A DNA stretch of 64,000 nucleotides from Erinaceus europaeus (GCF_950295315.1 NC_080164.1:109388447-109452446), one strand, 5' to 3'; shown: positions 10,560-20,640, numbered from the stretch's first letter. Notes: generated from the sequence alone by a model not told the origin. Program-made: numbers and translations.

Positions 10560-11854
10560 TTAAGCTTAACAATGGTGAGTTATAGCATACATTATTTCCT
10601 TACTGATCAATTTGAGCAGTAATAATGCCACTATATCTACAGGTGGAAAAAGGGTTTGTACTTTATCAGGCCATGATAACTATGACAATATGTGTCAAAG
10701 ATTAGCTCCCTTGCTACAGAAAACTCATTGTATCCTGAACAGTTCAGCACAAACAAATTCTATTGAACTAGGTTACAAATGAGATGTGAGTGACTTATCT
10801 GGGAGTGAGAATGTTAACTTGTATAATTCTTTGACTGTTTAATCACAAAAATGTATGTAGCAATTCATTATATAATGCAAATCACTATATTGTTCAAAAT
10901 CACAATAGAATAAATTCTAGTTATTTTGTATGATTTCCTACCCTTATACTCATTATTTTGTCTTTTTAACTCAAAATTCAATTTTATCAGATGCATCTAG
11001 CTATTTGTACTGACAATGCTAAATGAAATATTTCTGTGCTAAGAACTTAATCCTTAGTACTTCAAAACACAGAAATCAAAAAACACAAACAGGAAGAATT
11101 CTTATCTACCCTTTTTTAAGTGCTAAGAATAAATTTTAAAAACATGAAAGTAAAAAGATTAGTCTTCTCCAAGTTAAAGTGGCTTAGACTCTATCAATAA
11201 TCTTCTGTTTACTATATAAACCTTCTAAAGAGATAAGTAAAATAAATTAAGGAACACAATAAAAGGTCTCTGCCTTTTATTCAAACTGAATTCCTTTCCA
11301 AAAGCAGTAGAGACACAAAAGACATGATGAAGTAGCTTTATACATATAACACAATGAAAATGACCAGAGAATTGGAAAACACTCAATCATATGTAATAGA
11401 CTAATCCCATGTTACTTTTCTCTGTGCTCCACATTCTACAGAGAGTCCTGTATCTAACATTTCTTGAAACACTGGCGATACATAAAGTTATGGGCACAGA
11501 TGAGTCTCCCAGTCAATAATCTTACTGAGACAGCCATATTGATTCCGCAGTAATTTCACCGGCTTAAGTGCAATCATGCATTTCCTCAAGCCATCTCATT
11601 ATTATTTTTTTTTCCACTCTGTGGGTGGAGACTAAGCAAATGCCAGGGAAGGAAGCACAGCTTGTAAGGAGGGATCACATATACACAGATTCAGCTACTG
11701 GAAGGAACAGAGAAACACAAACAGATGGCATTATTGAAATTAGCCAGGTAATTACAGAATGCAGTTCTTTCAGGAGAGAGTAACGACCAATTGGTCTCTG
11801 AAAGAAAGTAAAATAGAAGAGTGGTCTTGAGGACAATGGCTGAAATCAGTTTAG
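10560..11854. other. About 1.3 kb without recognised repeats or genes
   Basis: AT-rich sequence with no SINE, L1 or R landmarks and no long ORF. The only low-complexity piece is a T-run near 11606. It is probably unique intergenic or intronic DNA. No splice-flanked ORF stands out. Confidence 0.5.
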
Positions 11855-11864
11855 AAGGATGTCT

Positions 11865-12216
11865 GGGGGTCGGGCGGTAGCGAAGCAGGTTAAGCACACG
11901 TGGCACAAAGCGCAGGGACCAGCGAAAGGATACCGGTCCGAGCCCCAGTCTCCCCACCTGCAGGGGAGTCGCTTCACAGGTAGTGAAGTAGGTCTGCAGG
12001 TGTCTGTCTTTCTCTCCCCCCCTCTGTATTCCCCTCCTCTCTCTATTTCTCTCTGTCCTATCCAACAACGAACAACATCAATAATAACAATAATAACCAC
12101 AACAAGGGCAACAAAAGGGGGAAAAGATGACCTCCAGGAGCAGTGGATTCATGGTGCAGGCACTGAGCCCCAGCAATACCCTGGAGGCAAAAAAAAAAAG
12201 AAAAGAAAAGAAAAAG
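11865..12216 (+). mobile_element. S1 SINE, full length
   Basis: Complete head (CGGGCGGTAGCGAAGCAGG), central CT and AAC-rich parts, and 3' domain through CCCTGGAGGC, with an A/G tail. TSD AAGGATGTCT (11855-11864) and AAGGACGTCT (12217-12226). Confidence 0.93.
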
Positions 12217-12226
12217 AAGGACGTCT

Positions 12227-12403
12227 AATCTTTACTCAAGAGCACCATATATAGCGCTGACTGTGTACAACCCAAGAAAGACATTGATGAAGATGATGAG
12301 TACCTCATATCTAAAATCTAATAAGATCATTTCTTAAAAGTGTATTATCACAATACACTTTTTGTATCACATAAACTTTCTTTGGTTTAAAAATATTGCA
12401 TTT
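12227..12403. other. No recognisable feature
   Basis: Short AT-rich spacer between an S1 and an S2 copy. Confidence 0.4.
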
Positions 12404-12600
12404 GGGGGGCTTGATAGTGGCAGGCAGAGCACACATATTGCCATGCACAAGGACCCAGGTTCAAGCTGCTGGTCTCCACCTGCAGAAGGAAAGCTTGACA
12501 AGTGGTGAAGCAAGGCTACAGGTGTCTCTCTTTCTCTCTCTCTATGTCCCCCTACTCTCTCAATTTCTGACTGTCTGTGTTTGATAAAGATAATTTTTTT
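12404..12600 (+). mobile_element. S2 SINE
   Basis: Head followed by CAAGGACCCAGGTTCAAGC, the 'ccacctgcagaaggaaagc' linker, a TC-rich stretch and a T/A tail. Its boundaries are approximate and no clean TSD was found. Confidence 0.8.
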
Positions 12601-12796
12601 TTTAATTAAGGGCTTTACGAATGGTATTGACAGAACTGAGCTTCATTAAAAAAAAAAAGAAGTAGACCTCTCTTTATGACAACGTTTAGTCTATGGAATA
12701 AAGAAAGGAACATATCTAGTGACTGCTCAAAAAATGTAGCTTGTGTTCCCACTCACCATTATTATATTGTAACTCCTATTGTTTTCTGTTTTCTCT

Positions 12797-12840
12797 TTTG
12801 TTTTACCACCAGGGTCATCTCTGGAGCTCAGTGACTATAT
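12797..12840 (-). mobile_element. Host SINE (S1), 3' part, left of the Vingi insertion
   Basis: 'ccaccagggtcatctctgg' then AGCTCAGTGACTATAT is the complement of the S1 3' domain. The SINE resumes at 15928 with GACTCTACTGTTCCCAGCAG. Joined across the insertion, the two halves rebuild the normal S1 order seen, for example, at 19.26-19.33 kb. Confidence 0.9.
12831..12840. repeat. Left target-site duplication of Vingi element
   Basis: GTGACTATAT, identical to 15918-15927. This marks the exact left edge of the insertion. Confidence 0.93.
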
Positions 12841-12841
12841 T

Positions 12842-12911
12842 GGGATGCATTGGATCGACCTTCCCGTGGTGCATCCCATGAGTACCCATTCATTGGGGAA
12901 ACTGACGATCC
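12842..12911 (+). ncRNA. Predicted HDV-like self-cleaving ribozyme at element 5' end
   Basis: The pairing follows the nested double pseudoknot of HDV-like ribozymes. P1 is GGGATGC (12842-12848) with GCATCCC (12871-12877). P2 is GGATCG (12852-12857) with CGATCC (12906-12911). P3 is ACC (12858-12860) with GGT (12868-12870), closing a 7 nt loop TTCCCGT. P4 is CCCA (12885-12888) with TGGG (12894-12897). J4/2 (12898-12905, GAAACTGA) offers C12902 as the catalytic cytosine. Predicted cleavage lies at the element's first or second base, so it would cut the RNA exactly at the insertion start. HDV-like ribozymes are known at the 5' ends of R2, RTE and L1Tc (Ingi group) elements. The G in CUGA, where A is usual, is a deviation. 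Cleavage is untested. Confidence 0.75.
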
Positions 12912-12932
12912 TTCCTAGCCGACTGAATCCAC

Positions 12933-15906
12933 ATGGATCCCAGTCACTTTCAAAGCCAGCAACAAGCAGCTCCTGACAGCTTTCAAGCTGTTGGTCCTGC
13001 CCTTCGAGTCCTCCAACTTAATGTTGAGGGGCTGTCCTTTGCCAAACGCGTTCTTATTGGTCAATTGGCGATACATCATCAGGCAGATGTTATCTGCCTA
13101 CAAGAAACACATATAGCAGTCGATGAAGCTGCTCGATTCACCATCAGTGAATTCGATTTAATATGCTATAATCTCCATCCTAAACACGGCTGAGCCATCT
13201 ACGCCAAATCGTGTCTTGCGGACGTTTACCTCTTCGACCTTCTACGACTCCATTACTATTGGAACTATTCAGCTTGTCAACGTATATAAGCCTCCCAGTG
13301 CCTCATGGGATAATGAGGTCCTGCCTAGCCCGAATCACCCAGCCGTTTACGTTGGAGACTTTAATAGTCATCACCAAGACTGGGGATATTCCTCCACTCG
13401 TGCTGACAGCTCTATCTTAGCCAACTGGGCTTCAGCGAATGACCTCTCCCTATTATACGATCCCAAACAGCCAGGCTCTTTTCACAGTGCTAGATGGAAT
13501 AAAGACTCGTCACCCGACCTGTGCTGGATTAGCACAGTCAACAGCCAAGCCTTTCCTGCTACAAAACACGTTCTCAAGATCTTCCCGCACAGTCATCACC
13601 GCCCAGCTATCATACACATTGGTCTCCAGATCCCACTGATTCTGTGCTCGGAGAAACTAAGATGGAACTTTCGGAAAGCAAACTGGTGTCTGTTCAGTGA
13701 TCTTACCAACAAATCTATTCCTGCAATTCCAATTAACTCTATCCCCTCTGAAGATTCCTACTGGCGCTTCCGCCAAGCCATCTTCAAAGCAGCTTCCCAA
13801 GCCATTCCTCGTGGGAGACGTGCTAACTATACACCTTGTCTTGATGCTGAATGCGAGCAACTACTAAAGCAGTATGATGAGTCGGGCGACCCAGATGTGG
13901 CTGACCATCTCATTGCCTCCCTGGATGCAGCACGCCAAGCCCGCTGGCAACAACTCACGGAAAGTCTGAACTTCACCCACTCAAGTAGGAAGGCCTGGAA
14001 GCTTCTTCATAGTCTGGGTGCCGGTAGCCAACCCCCTCCTGTCTCCCACCCTCCTGTATCTCCAAACTCAGTGGCCAGTCACCTAACTCAAGTTGGACGT
14101 GCTAAGATCGACCCAGTCTGGAAAAGAGAAATTTCCCATGAGTGGTCATCCCACTTCCGTTTATCTTGTCCATCTCCAAAACTCTCTCCCTTTACACTGT
14201 CTGAACTGGAAGACGCTTTGAAGAGGGTTAAACCAGGAACAGCTGCTGGCTATGATAACATCACCCCAGAACTCATTCTTAACTTGGGCCCCGCGGCAAA
14301 GAAGTGGCTCACTTCATTCCTGTCCTACATCTTGGAATCTGAATCTATGCCCAAAATTTGGCGTCGTGCGAAGATAATAGCAGTTTTGAAACCAAAGAAA
14401 GACCCAACACTGGCCGCCAGCTATAGACCAATTTCTCTCCTCTCCGTGTGTTACAAACTCCTTGAGAGGCTGCTTCTGTCACGAATTTCTCCTCTTACAG
14501 AGAAATTCCTATCACCCGCCCAAGCTGGCTAACGCCCAGGAAGATCTACCTGCGAACAAGTCCTGGCCCTCTCAACTTACATTGAAAATGGATTCCAGAA
14601 GAATTTAAAGACAGGTGCTGTCTTTGTTGATCTCACAGCAGCCTATGACACGGTCTGGCACCGTGGTCTCCTAGTCAAGATCTCAAGATGCCTGCCTCCA
14701 TGGTGGCCAACACTATATCGTTTCTTCTCCAAAACAGAAGATTCTGGGTGCATCTGGGTGACAAGTCTAGCAGATGGAGACTTGTCTCAAGTGGCCTCCC
14801 CCAGGGCTCTGTTCTGGCTCCTACGCTATTTAATATTTACATCAATGACCTCCCAGAAACTTCTTCAAGGAAGTTCATCTACGCCGATGACATCTGCTAT
14901 GCAACTCAGGCATCCAAGTTTGACATCCTTGAGGAAACACTCACGAAAGACATGTCTCTGATAACTGATTACTGTAAAAAATGGCGACTAATCCCTAGCA
15001 CTGCAAAAAAGGTATCATCTGTTTTCCATCTACACCATGCCTCGGCCTCGCGTGAGCTTAATGTGCAGCTTGGCAATACGAGAATCTGGCATGAAGCCCA
15101 GCCAGTCTACCTTGGCGTTACTCTTGATCGCACTCTGTCATTTCACGAACATCTCATAAAAACTGCAGCAAAGGTGGGCGTGAGGAATAACATCATTGCA
15201 AGACTGGCCAGCTCCTCATGGGGCGCGAGCACTCCCACACTACGATCATCATCTCTGGCATTATGCTATTCCACTGCAGAATACTGTGCCCCAGTATGGT
15301 TCCGTAGCCCCCATGTCCACTTGGTCGATTCCAAATTATATTCCTCCATGAGGATAATTTCTGGAACCATCCGTTCCACCCCGGTCCCATGGCTGCCAGT
15401 TCTTAGCAACATCGCCCCACCAGATATTCGTCGGGATGCGGCATCATCTAAGTTCATTTCCCACGTCTACGCTCAACCGGACCTGCCAATATACACGGAT
15501 ATCTTCGCCCACCCTGTCCAACGCTTGACGTCTCGTCACCCAATCTGGTCCCCTATGCCTACACTGAACTTCTCTGTTCCAGACTCTTGGAAACAGAGTT
15601 GGCAGTGAGCTGAGGTAAAGAACAAACACCTCATCACAGACCCCTGCAAGCATCAACCTGGCTTTGACCTAGCACGTTATGATTGGGCCCTCCTCAATCG
15701 CTATCGAACAGGCCATGGCCGGTGCGCAGCTATGTTCCATCGCTGGGGAGCCAGAGACGACCCGAACTACCCCTCTCGGCTACAGACTGACTATGACCCA
15801 CATAGTCAACGACTGCCACCTCTCCAGATTCAAAGGAGGTCTCGAAACTTTACATCAGGCTCAACCTGATGCTGTTGACTGGCTACGGAAGAAGGGCAAA
15901 CGCTAG
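12933..15906 (+). pseudogene. Vingi ORF: APE endonuclease-reverse transcriptase, decayed
   Basis: The single ORF starts at ATG 12933 and ends at TAG 15904-15906, giving roughly 990 codons. Endonuclease (first third): Asn in VLQLNVEGL (13020), Glu in CLQETHI (13104), NVYKPP, GDFN (13354-13365), and SHHRP in place of the usual SDH. RT: RPISLLS near 14426, VFVDLTAAYDTVWH near 14620, GLPQG (14793-14807) and YADD (14880-14891), all with catalytic residues intact. The C-terminal segment TMTHIVNDCHLSRF near 15795 resembles the Cys/His motif of Jockey/Ingi-group proteins. Breaks: TGA 13191, a shift near 13215-13235, TAA 14530, a shift near 14690, TGA 15606, and a shift near 15770. The TGAs could be CpG decay of CGA codons. 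No ORF1 or RNase H is visible. Confidence 0.9.
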
Positions 15907-15917
15907 AAGAAGAAGAA
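15904..15917 (+). repeat. (GAA)n terminal repeat of the Vingi element
   Basis: TAGAAGAAGAAGAA: the stop codon runs straight into the tandem GAA tail, leaving almost no 3'UTR. Short tandem tails rather than poly(A) separate this element from L1. Confidence 0.85.
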
Positions 15918-15927
15918 GTGACTATAT
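15918..15927. repeat. Right target-site duplication of Vingi element
   Basis: GTGACTATAT, a perfect match to 12831-12840, followed at once by the rest of the interrupted SINE. Confidence 0.93.
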
Positions 15928-16118
15928 GACTCTACTGTTCCCAGCAGCCGTTTTCCTTTCTTCTCTCTCTCTCTCTCTCTCTCTTTCTATCTTTCTTTTC
16001 AAAGAGGTTGGGAAACAGAGAAAGACAGAAGGTAAAACACCTTCAGTACTGCTCCACCCTGAAGTTTACCTTCGGTTGGTGGGGATCAGTGGCTTGAACA
16101 CAAGCCCGTGCATATGGC
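15928..16118 (-). mobile_element. Host SINE (S1), remaining part right of the Vingi insertion
   Basis: Continues the SINE 3' domain complement, then an expanded (TC)n tract (15962-15983), the central AG-rich part and most of the head complement (GGGGATCAGTGGCTTGAACA). About 45 bp of the head are missing, replaced by an antisense L1 end at 16128. Confidence 0.88.
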
Positions 16119-16127
16119 AAATTTATG

Positions 16128-16345
16128 ACTTTTTAATTAATGATTTACAGTAGATACAGTTGTTGGTACCTGTGTAAAATTTCTCAGTTTTCTGCAAAAC
16201 ACTCTCACGTCCAGGATAGGTACTTCTCCTCCACCCTCATGCACCAGGACCTGAAACCACATTCCCCCATCTGCCCACCAGAGTCCTTTACTATAGTGTA
16301 ATACACCAAACACACATGGCGATTTATGTGCTTAGGCAGATGAGG
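16128..16345 (-). mobile_element. L1 3'-end fragment
   Basis: Complement of the L1 3'UTR: 'tttaattaatgatttacag', GTTGGTACCTGTG, CACCAGAGTCCTTTACT and 'aatacaccaaac'. It is heavily 5' truncated. Confidence 0.8.
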
Positions 16346-16374
16346 CAACACCCAGCCTCTATATTAATAATTAC

Positions 16375-16748
16375 TAAATTGCTCAATTCATTTCTTCATT
16401 TTAGTGAATGACAGCAAAGTCTCTTCAAGTCATCAGTCGATTGACAAATCAAGTGGATTAAACCTCTTCAGCTCACACAGAAGGGATGTGTAGTCTAAAA
16501 CATAGGATGAGAAATATTTACACTTGGTAAAATAGACCACCCAAACTCCGCATCTTGCCAAGCATGGCTGACAGACAATATTTGCTTGCCAAACCATAAC
16601 TCTTGAGCTGCTAAGTGGTAAGTGATTGTATTCACAGATGTAGCTTTTTTGTTGTCCCCCCCCCCCCCGCCGTGGCCAAGGAGTAGGCCTTCTGACTTAC
16701 CGAAGCATTAGCACATCTTTTCTGCAATAATTCTGAAAGTTACATGAA
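16375..16748. other. No recognisable feature apart from a C/G tract
   Basis: Unassigned sequence with a C-homopolymer at 16657-16668. No coding signal. Confidence 0.4.
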
Positions 16749-16759
16749 AGTCACACTTG

Positions 16760-17092
16760 CAGGGCTGGGCTATAGTGCACGTGGCACAAAGGCCAAGGAT
16801 GGATGTAAAGAACCCAGTTCGAGCCCCCACCTCCTCCCTGCAAGTGGGTTGCTTCACAAGTGGTGAAGCAGGTCTGCAGGTGTCATCTTTCTCTCTTCCT
16901 CTCTGTCTTCTCCTCCTCTCTTGATTTCTCTCTGTCCTATCCAGCAACAACAACAGAAATAACAACAATAATAATAGCAACAAAAAAAGCAACAAAAATG
17001 GGGGAAATGACCTCCAGGGGGAGTGGATTCACAATGCAGGCAGAAAGCCCCAGCAATAACCCTGGAGACAAAGAAAAAAAAATCACTCTTGT
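16760..17092 (+). mobile_element. S1 SINE
   Basis: All S1 segments are present, with small head deletions. TSD TCACACTTG (16751-16759) and TCACTCTTG (17093-17101). Confidence 0.88.
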
Positions 17093-17101
17093 ATTTGGTG
17101 C

Positions 17102-17945
17102 AAATAAACTGATTCAACCTTCTCTCTTTCTTTATTATTCTGTTACATGAAACAATGATCTTCTGGGACAAGACAAAAGCAAATAGAGATCTAGATAATG
17201 GTACGGTGAAAACTTGTATGAAAAAGACCTCTTCATGTGACAAAAAGGGCACATATAAAAGATACATTTAAAATGATGAAACTTTGGAGGAAGGTCTTTT
17301 TGCCCCTTTATCTCTGTATATAATTATGCATTATTCTTTATCTGTCCCCAGCCCCTACATAATCAGTTGTAGTAACACACAAATTATGTTTTCTTCTAGT
17401 GTCAGAAAAGCCTACGGGATAAATAAGACTCACAACAGGTGAACTGAAGGTGAAAAATGGAACAAAATCAAGTGGGGATTCTTTGATGCCATGTTAAAAA
17501 CAATGCTTCCAGATACAGGTACAAAATATAGAACAGCTGTTTTGTATTTAGTGTTAAAAGCTGGTTTCCTTTATGGGTGAAGGTGACACTAAGTATGAAG
17601 ATGACAAGGACAAGGGAGGGGCACTCTTGAGAATTGCTGCTATTATCCCACATGGTAAACAGTGCTCAGCAAAACTGATGTTATGGGGGGGGGGGGGGAG
17701 CCCTTTTGATAAAATAAGACATACAGCGCTAGTGTGGGAGTACACAACTCATGCAGCTACATATGACCCCACAACCAGAAAAAGTCCCTATTTAGTTTCA
17801 AACTCTGTAGCCTTGAAAGTTTAATACTTTTAACTTTTCAGGTGCCAATGCTTCACATATGCAAGATTTCACTGCTCCTGGGCTGACTTTTATTTTCTCT
17901 TTCTCTCTCTCTCATTTTATTTCAGGTAGAGAGAGAGACATACAC
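17102..17945. other. Largely non-repetitive stretch with a G homopolymer
   Basis: No SINE, L1 or R landmarks. A run of about 14 G lies at 17686-17699, and a TC-rich piece lies at 17896-17914. ORFs here are short and featureless. Confidence 0.45.
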
Positions 17946-17948
17946 ACA

Positions 17949-18150
17949 AGGGCCAGGTGGTTGAGCTCACATCACAATGAGCAAGGACCTTAGTTCAAGC
18001 CCCAGGTTCCCACCTGCAGAGGGAAAGCTTTGCTGCTGTTGAAGCAGGTCTACAAGTATCTCTCTGTCTCTTTCTCCCTCTCTATCTTACCCTTCGCTCT
18101 CAAATTCTGGCTGTCTCTATCCAATAAATAAATAAAGATAATAACAAAAA
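17949..18150 (+). mobile_element. S2 SINE
   Basis: 'ggccaggtggttgagctcac' head, 'cccacctgcagagggaaagc' linker, 'tctggctgtctctatcc', AATAAATAAATAA tail. Confidence 0.85.
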
Positions 18151-18313
18151 AAATTTAAGAGAGAGAGACAAAGGGGGGGTTGCCCAGTTCCAGGGCATCC
18201 CTGTGTGGTTTTGGAGCTCAAACCTGGGTGAGGAACCTGCCCAAACAGAAGAATTGTCCTTTGGCTCAATACTTTTATGCTTGACTTTGGGTTTTGTAAG
18301 TAAAGTCTGCTGG

Positions 18314-18564
18314 AGCTAGGAGTATGGATCGACCTGTCAACGCCCATGTTCAACGAGGAAGCAATTACAGAAGCCAGACCTTCCACCTTCTACATCCCAC
18401 AATGACCTTGGGTCCATACTCCCAGAGGGTTAAAGAATAGGAAAGCTATCAGGGGAGGGGATGGGATACAGAGTTCTGGTGGTGGGAATTGTATGAAGTT
18501 TCATCCCTTTTATCCTATGGTTTAGTCAATGTTTCCTTTTTATAAATAAAAAATAATAAATAAT
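18314..18564 (+). repeat. R repeat, copy 2 (5' truncated, with TSD)
   Basis: Starts at AGCTAGGAGTATGGATCGAC and runs to the family's fixed 3' end (TATCCTATGGTTTAGTCAAT, TTTTTATAAATAAA, A-rich tail). A perfect 12 bp TSD AAAGTCTGCTGG at 18302-18313 and 18565-18576 shows retrotransposition of a 5'-truncated RNA. Confidence 0.88.
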
Positions 18565-18576
18565 AAAGTCTGCTGG

Positions 18577-18878
18577 GTCAATGAAGTATGAGCTTAAGCA
18601 AACATGTGTCCATCTTTTCCTGCTTCCCACTCCCACAAGGCATTTGCACTGAGCATGGTGTTCTGCTGTGGCCTGGACACCTAAGTTCAGCAAGTCAAAT
18701 CATGTGAGGGATTTACATCTGCACTTGCTTTAGCAACAGGAAGAACAGTTTCCCATTCAACCTAGAATTTTTTTTATGTCAAAGGAAAACCCTTGTTATC
18801 TATTTCTCTCTTCCTTTCTCTTTCCTACATAGATTCATGTACTTTAAAAAAATACATGTTATTTATCAATTCTTTTAT
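18577..18878. other. No recognisable feature
   Basis: Mixed-composition DNA without repeat landmarks or coding signal. Confidence 0.4.
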
Positions 18879-18879
18879 A

Positions 18880-18992
18880 TCCTTTTTTTTCCAGAGCAAT
18901 GATCTGGTTTATGGCAGTGCAAGGGACTGAAACTGGGACTTCAGAGCCTCAGGAATGAGTCTGTTTGCATAACCATTATGCTGCCTACCCCC
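18880..18992 (-). mobile_element. S4 SINE
   Basis: Complement of S4: 'ggtttatggcagtgcaagg', AGCCTCAGGAATGAG, GCATAACCATTATGCTGCC. Confidence 0.8.
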
Positions 18993-19017
18993 CAACCTGT
19001 ATCTTTCTTTTAAAAAA

Positions 19018-19130
19018 AAATCTGTTTACTTATCTGTTAAGGGGAGAGAGAGGAGGAAGAAACACTGGAGATCAAACTCAGGACATCATGCTTATAAACC
19101 CAATATTCTAGCCACTGCAGTGCTTACTAT
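19018..19130 (-). mobile_element. S3 SINE, partial
   Basis: Antisense S3: 'ctggagatcaaactcagga', CATCATGCTTATAAACCCAA, 'ctagccactgcagtgc'. The start is ragged. Confidence 0.65.
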
Positions 19131-19142
19131 GCCGCCACTCAT

Positions 19143-19538
19143 GTCTATTCTTTTCCTTTCCTTTCCTTTCCTTTCCTTTCCTTTCCTTTCCTTTCCTTTC
19201 CTTTCCTTTCCTTTTCTTTTCTCCTCTTTTCTTTCTTTTCTTCCTTCTTTCTTTTTTTCACCTCCAGGGTTATCAATGCAGCTCAGTGCCTGAACTGTGA
19301 ATCCACTGCTCCTGGCAGCCATTTTTTCCCCATTTAATTGGATGAGACAGAGAGAAATTGAGAGAGGAAGGGGAGATAGAGAGGGAGAGTGAAAGAGAGA
19401 TAATACCTTCAGACTTGCTTCAGTGCTTATGGAGTGTTCCCCTTCAAGAGGGGAGAGGGGGCTCAAATCCAGATCCATGTGCAAGGCCTTTTATTTAGTA
19501 CTTTGTGCCCTTAACCAGGTGCATAACCACCTGGTCCC
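19143..19538 (-). mobile_element. S1 SINE with (CCTTT)n tail expansion
   Basis: The A/G tail has grown into a pentanucleotide array, about fourteen CCTTT units on this strand (19151-19220). The S1 3' domain complement follows, then the AG-rich centre and a head ending 'ccacctggtccc'. The microsatellite arose from the SINE tail. Confidence 0.88.
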
Positions 19539-20190
19539 TTCACATCTTTTCTTGATTATGCCACTTCCTCCTATTAACCACATCTGCTGTTAGTTGTGAT
19601 GTAGAAACAAAAGCTAAGCTGGGCACCAGTAGTTTTGTATCCCTTTGAGTATCCTCTCTGAATACAAATGTGAAGATTGAGTGCTGTTTTACCACCTCTG
19701 AGAGGCTGATGAGTCTCAAATCTACCCTCCCAGGCAGAACTATCACCTGTGCTCTACATGCATATATGCATCTCTCTCCACTTGCATCCTGCATGTGTCC
19801 CTGGACATCATTCTATCTGAACCAAAATCACTTCCACTCAGCCTAAATCTTGCTCAGGTACCTGTCCTTTTCCATCTGAGTTAATATATTTACAGCATCC
19901 AGTTCTCCAAGCCATAACCTCATGCATATTGTAAACCACTCCCTCCACCCACCCTCCATAGGCAGTATAACACTATGTTCTGCTGGTGCCACTTCACAGG
20001 ATGTTGGCTCTCTATCCTCTGTGCTGTTTTGCATGCAAAGTCAAATGACTTGACTGTGTGTTTGGCCCTGGAGATCATGTCTCTCCAACTTCTCTCAACT
20101 ACAATGCCAGAGTATTAAGCCTAGAAAACAAATTGGACCATAAAACAGTGTCCCTGCTGTGTGACTATCTATCTATCTACCTTTATGTTG
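19539..20190. other. Non-repetitive stretch, no gene seen
   Basis: About 650 bp of moderately GC-balanced DNA with no recognised repeat. The short ORFs show no domain or codon pattern that I would call coding. Confidence 0.45.
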
Positions 20191-20194
20191 CAGG

Positions 20195-20330
20195 CTTTTT
20201 CAGAGAGAGAAAGAGGCTGATTGACTGACTGAGAAAAAAAAAATCACAGCAGTGAAGCTTTCTCTTATGTAGAAGGGGCAGGGCTTGAACCTAGGTTTCT
20301 AGCATGGCAGATGAGCTAATATTTCATGCT
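20195..20330 (-). mobile_element. Diverged S2-type SINE
   Basis: 'gtgaagctttctcttatg', 'aggggcagggcttgaacct' and 'aggtttctagcatgg' fit a worn antisense SINE. Confidence 0.5.
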
Positions 20331-20344
20331 TTTAAAAACAATAT

Positions 20345-20640
20345 TTATGTTAAGTGAGATAAGTCAGAAACAAAAGGATTAATATGGGATTATATCATTC
20401 ATAGCCAGAAGTTGAAAAACAAGATCAGAAGGGAAAACACAAAGCAGAACTTGAACTGGAGTTGGTGTATTGTACCAAAGTCAAAGATTCTGGGATTGGG
20501 AGAGGGCTCAGATCCTGGAACATGATGACAGAGGAAGACCTAGTGGGGGTTGTATTATTATGTGGGAATGTTATACATGTACAAACTACTGTATTTCACT
20601 GTTGACCATAAGCCATTGATCCCTTAATAAAGAAATTTAA
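20345..20640 (+). mobile_element. L1 3'-end fragment
   Basis: GTGAGATAAGTCAGAAACAA, then 3'UTR landmarks (CCTAGTGGGGGTTGTATTA, TTAATAAAGAAATTT). It is 5' truncated just before the ORF2 stop. Confidence 0.88.

Larger units (their letters stand above)
12841..15917 (+). mobile_element. Vingi: Vingi-like (Ingi-group) non-LTR retrotransposon, full length
   Basis: A 3,077 bp element bounded by a perfect 10 bp TSD. It has a short 5' leader that folds as an HDV-like ribozyme, one ORF with an APE endonuclease, RT and C-terminal Cys/His segment, and a (GAA)n tail. It is richer in G+C (by eye about 50%) than its surroundings and unlike L1 in sequence. Its size, single ORF, lack of a visible RNase H domain and hedgehog context fit Vingi-1_EE as I remember it from Kojima et al. 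2011. The clade assignment is recall-based and needs a Repbase comparison. Jockey-type relatives are the alternative. The insertion is complete at both ends, so it is not 5' truncated, yet the ORF is broken by three stops and at least three frameshifts. Confidence 0.9.

Noticed and set aside
12842..12911. Sequence from hepatitis delta virus itself
   Set aside because: Only the fold topology is shared. The sequence belongs to the retrotransposon leader, and no viral gene is nearby.
12933..15906. Vingi ORF as a domesticated host gene
   Set aside because: Stops and frameshifts break it, and the exact TSD and element ends show an ordinary insertion.
16657..17699. C12 and G14 homopolymers as G-quadruplex regulatory sites
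   Set aside because: Single uninterrupted runs in otherwise AT-rich DNA, more simply explained as slippage. No promoter context.
19151..19220. Short regular repeats as a CRISPR array
   Set aside because: A 5 bp tandem microsatellite with no spacers, in a mammalian SINE tail.
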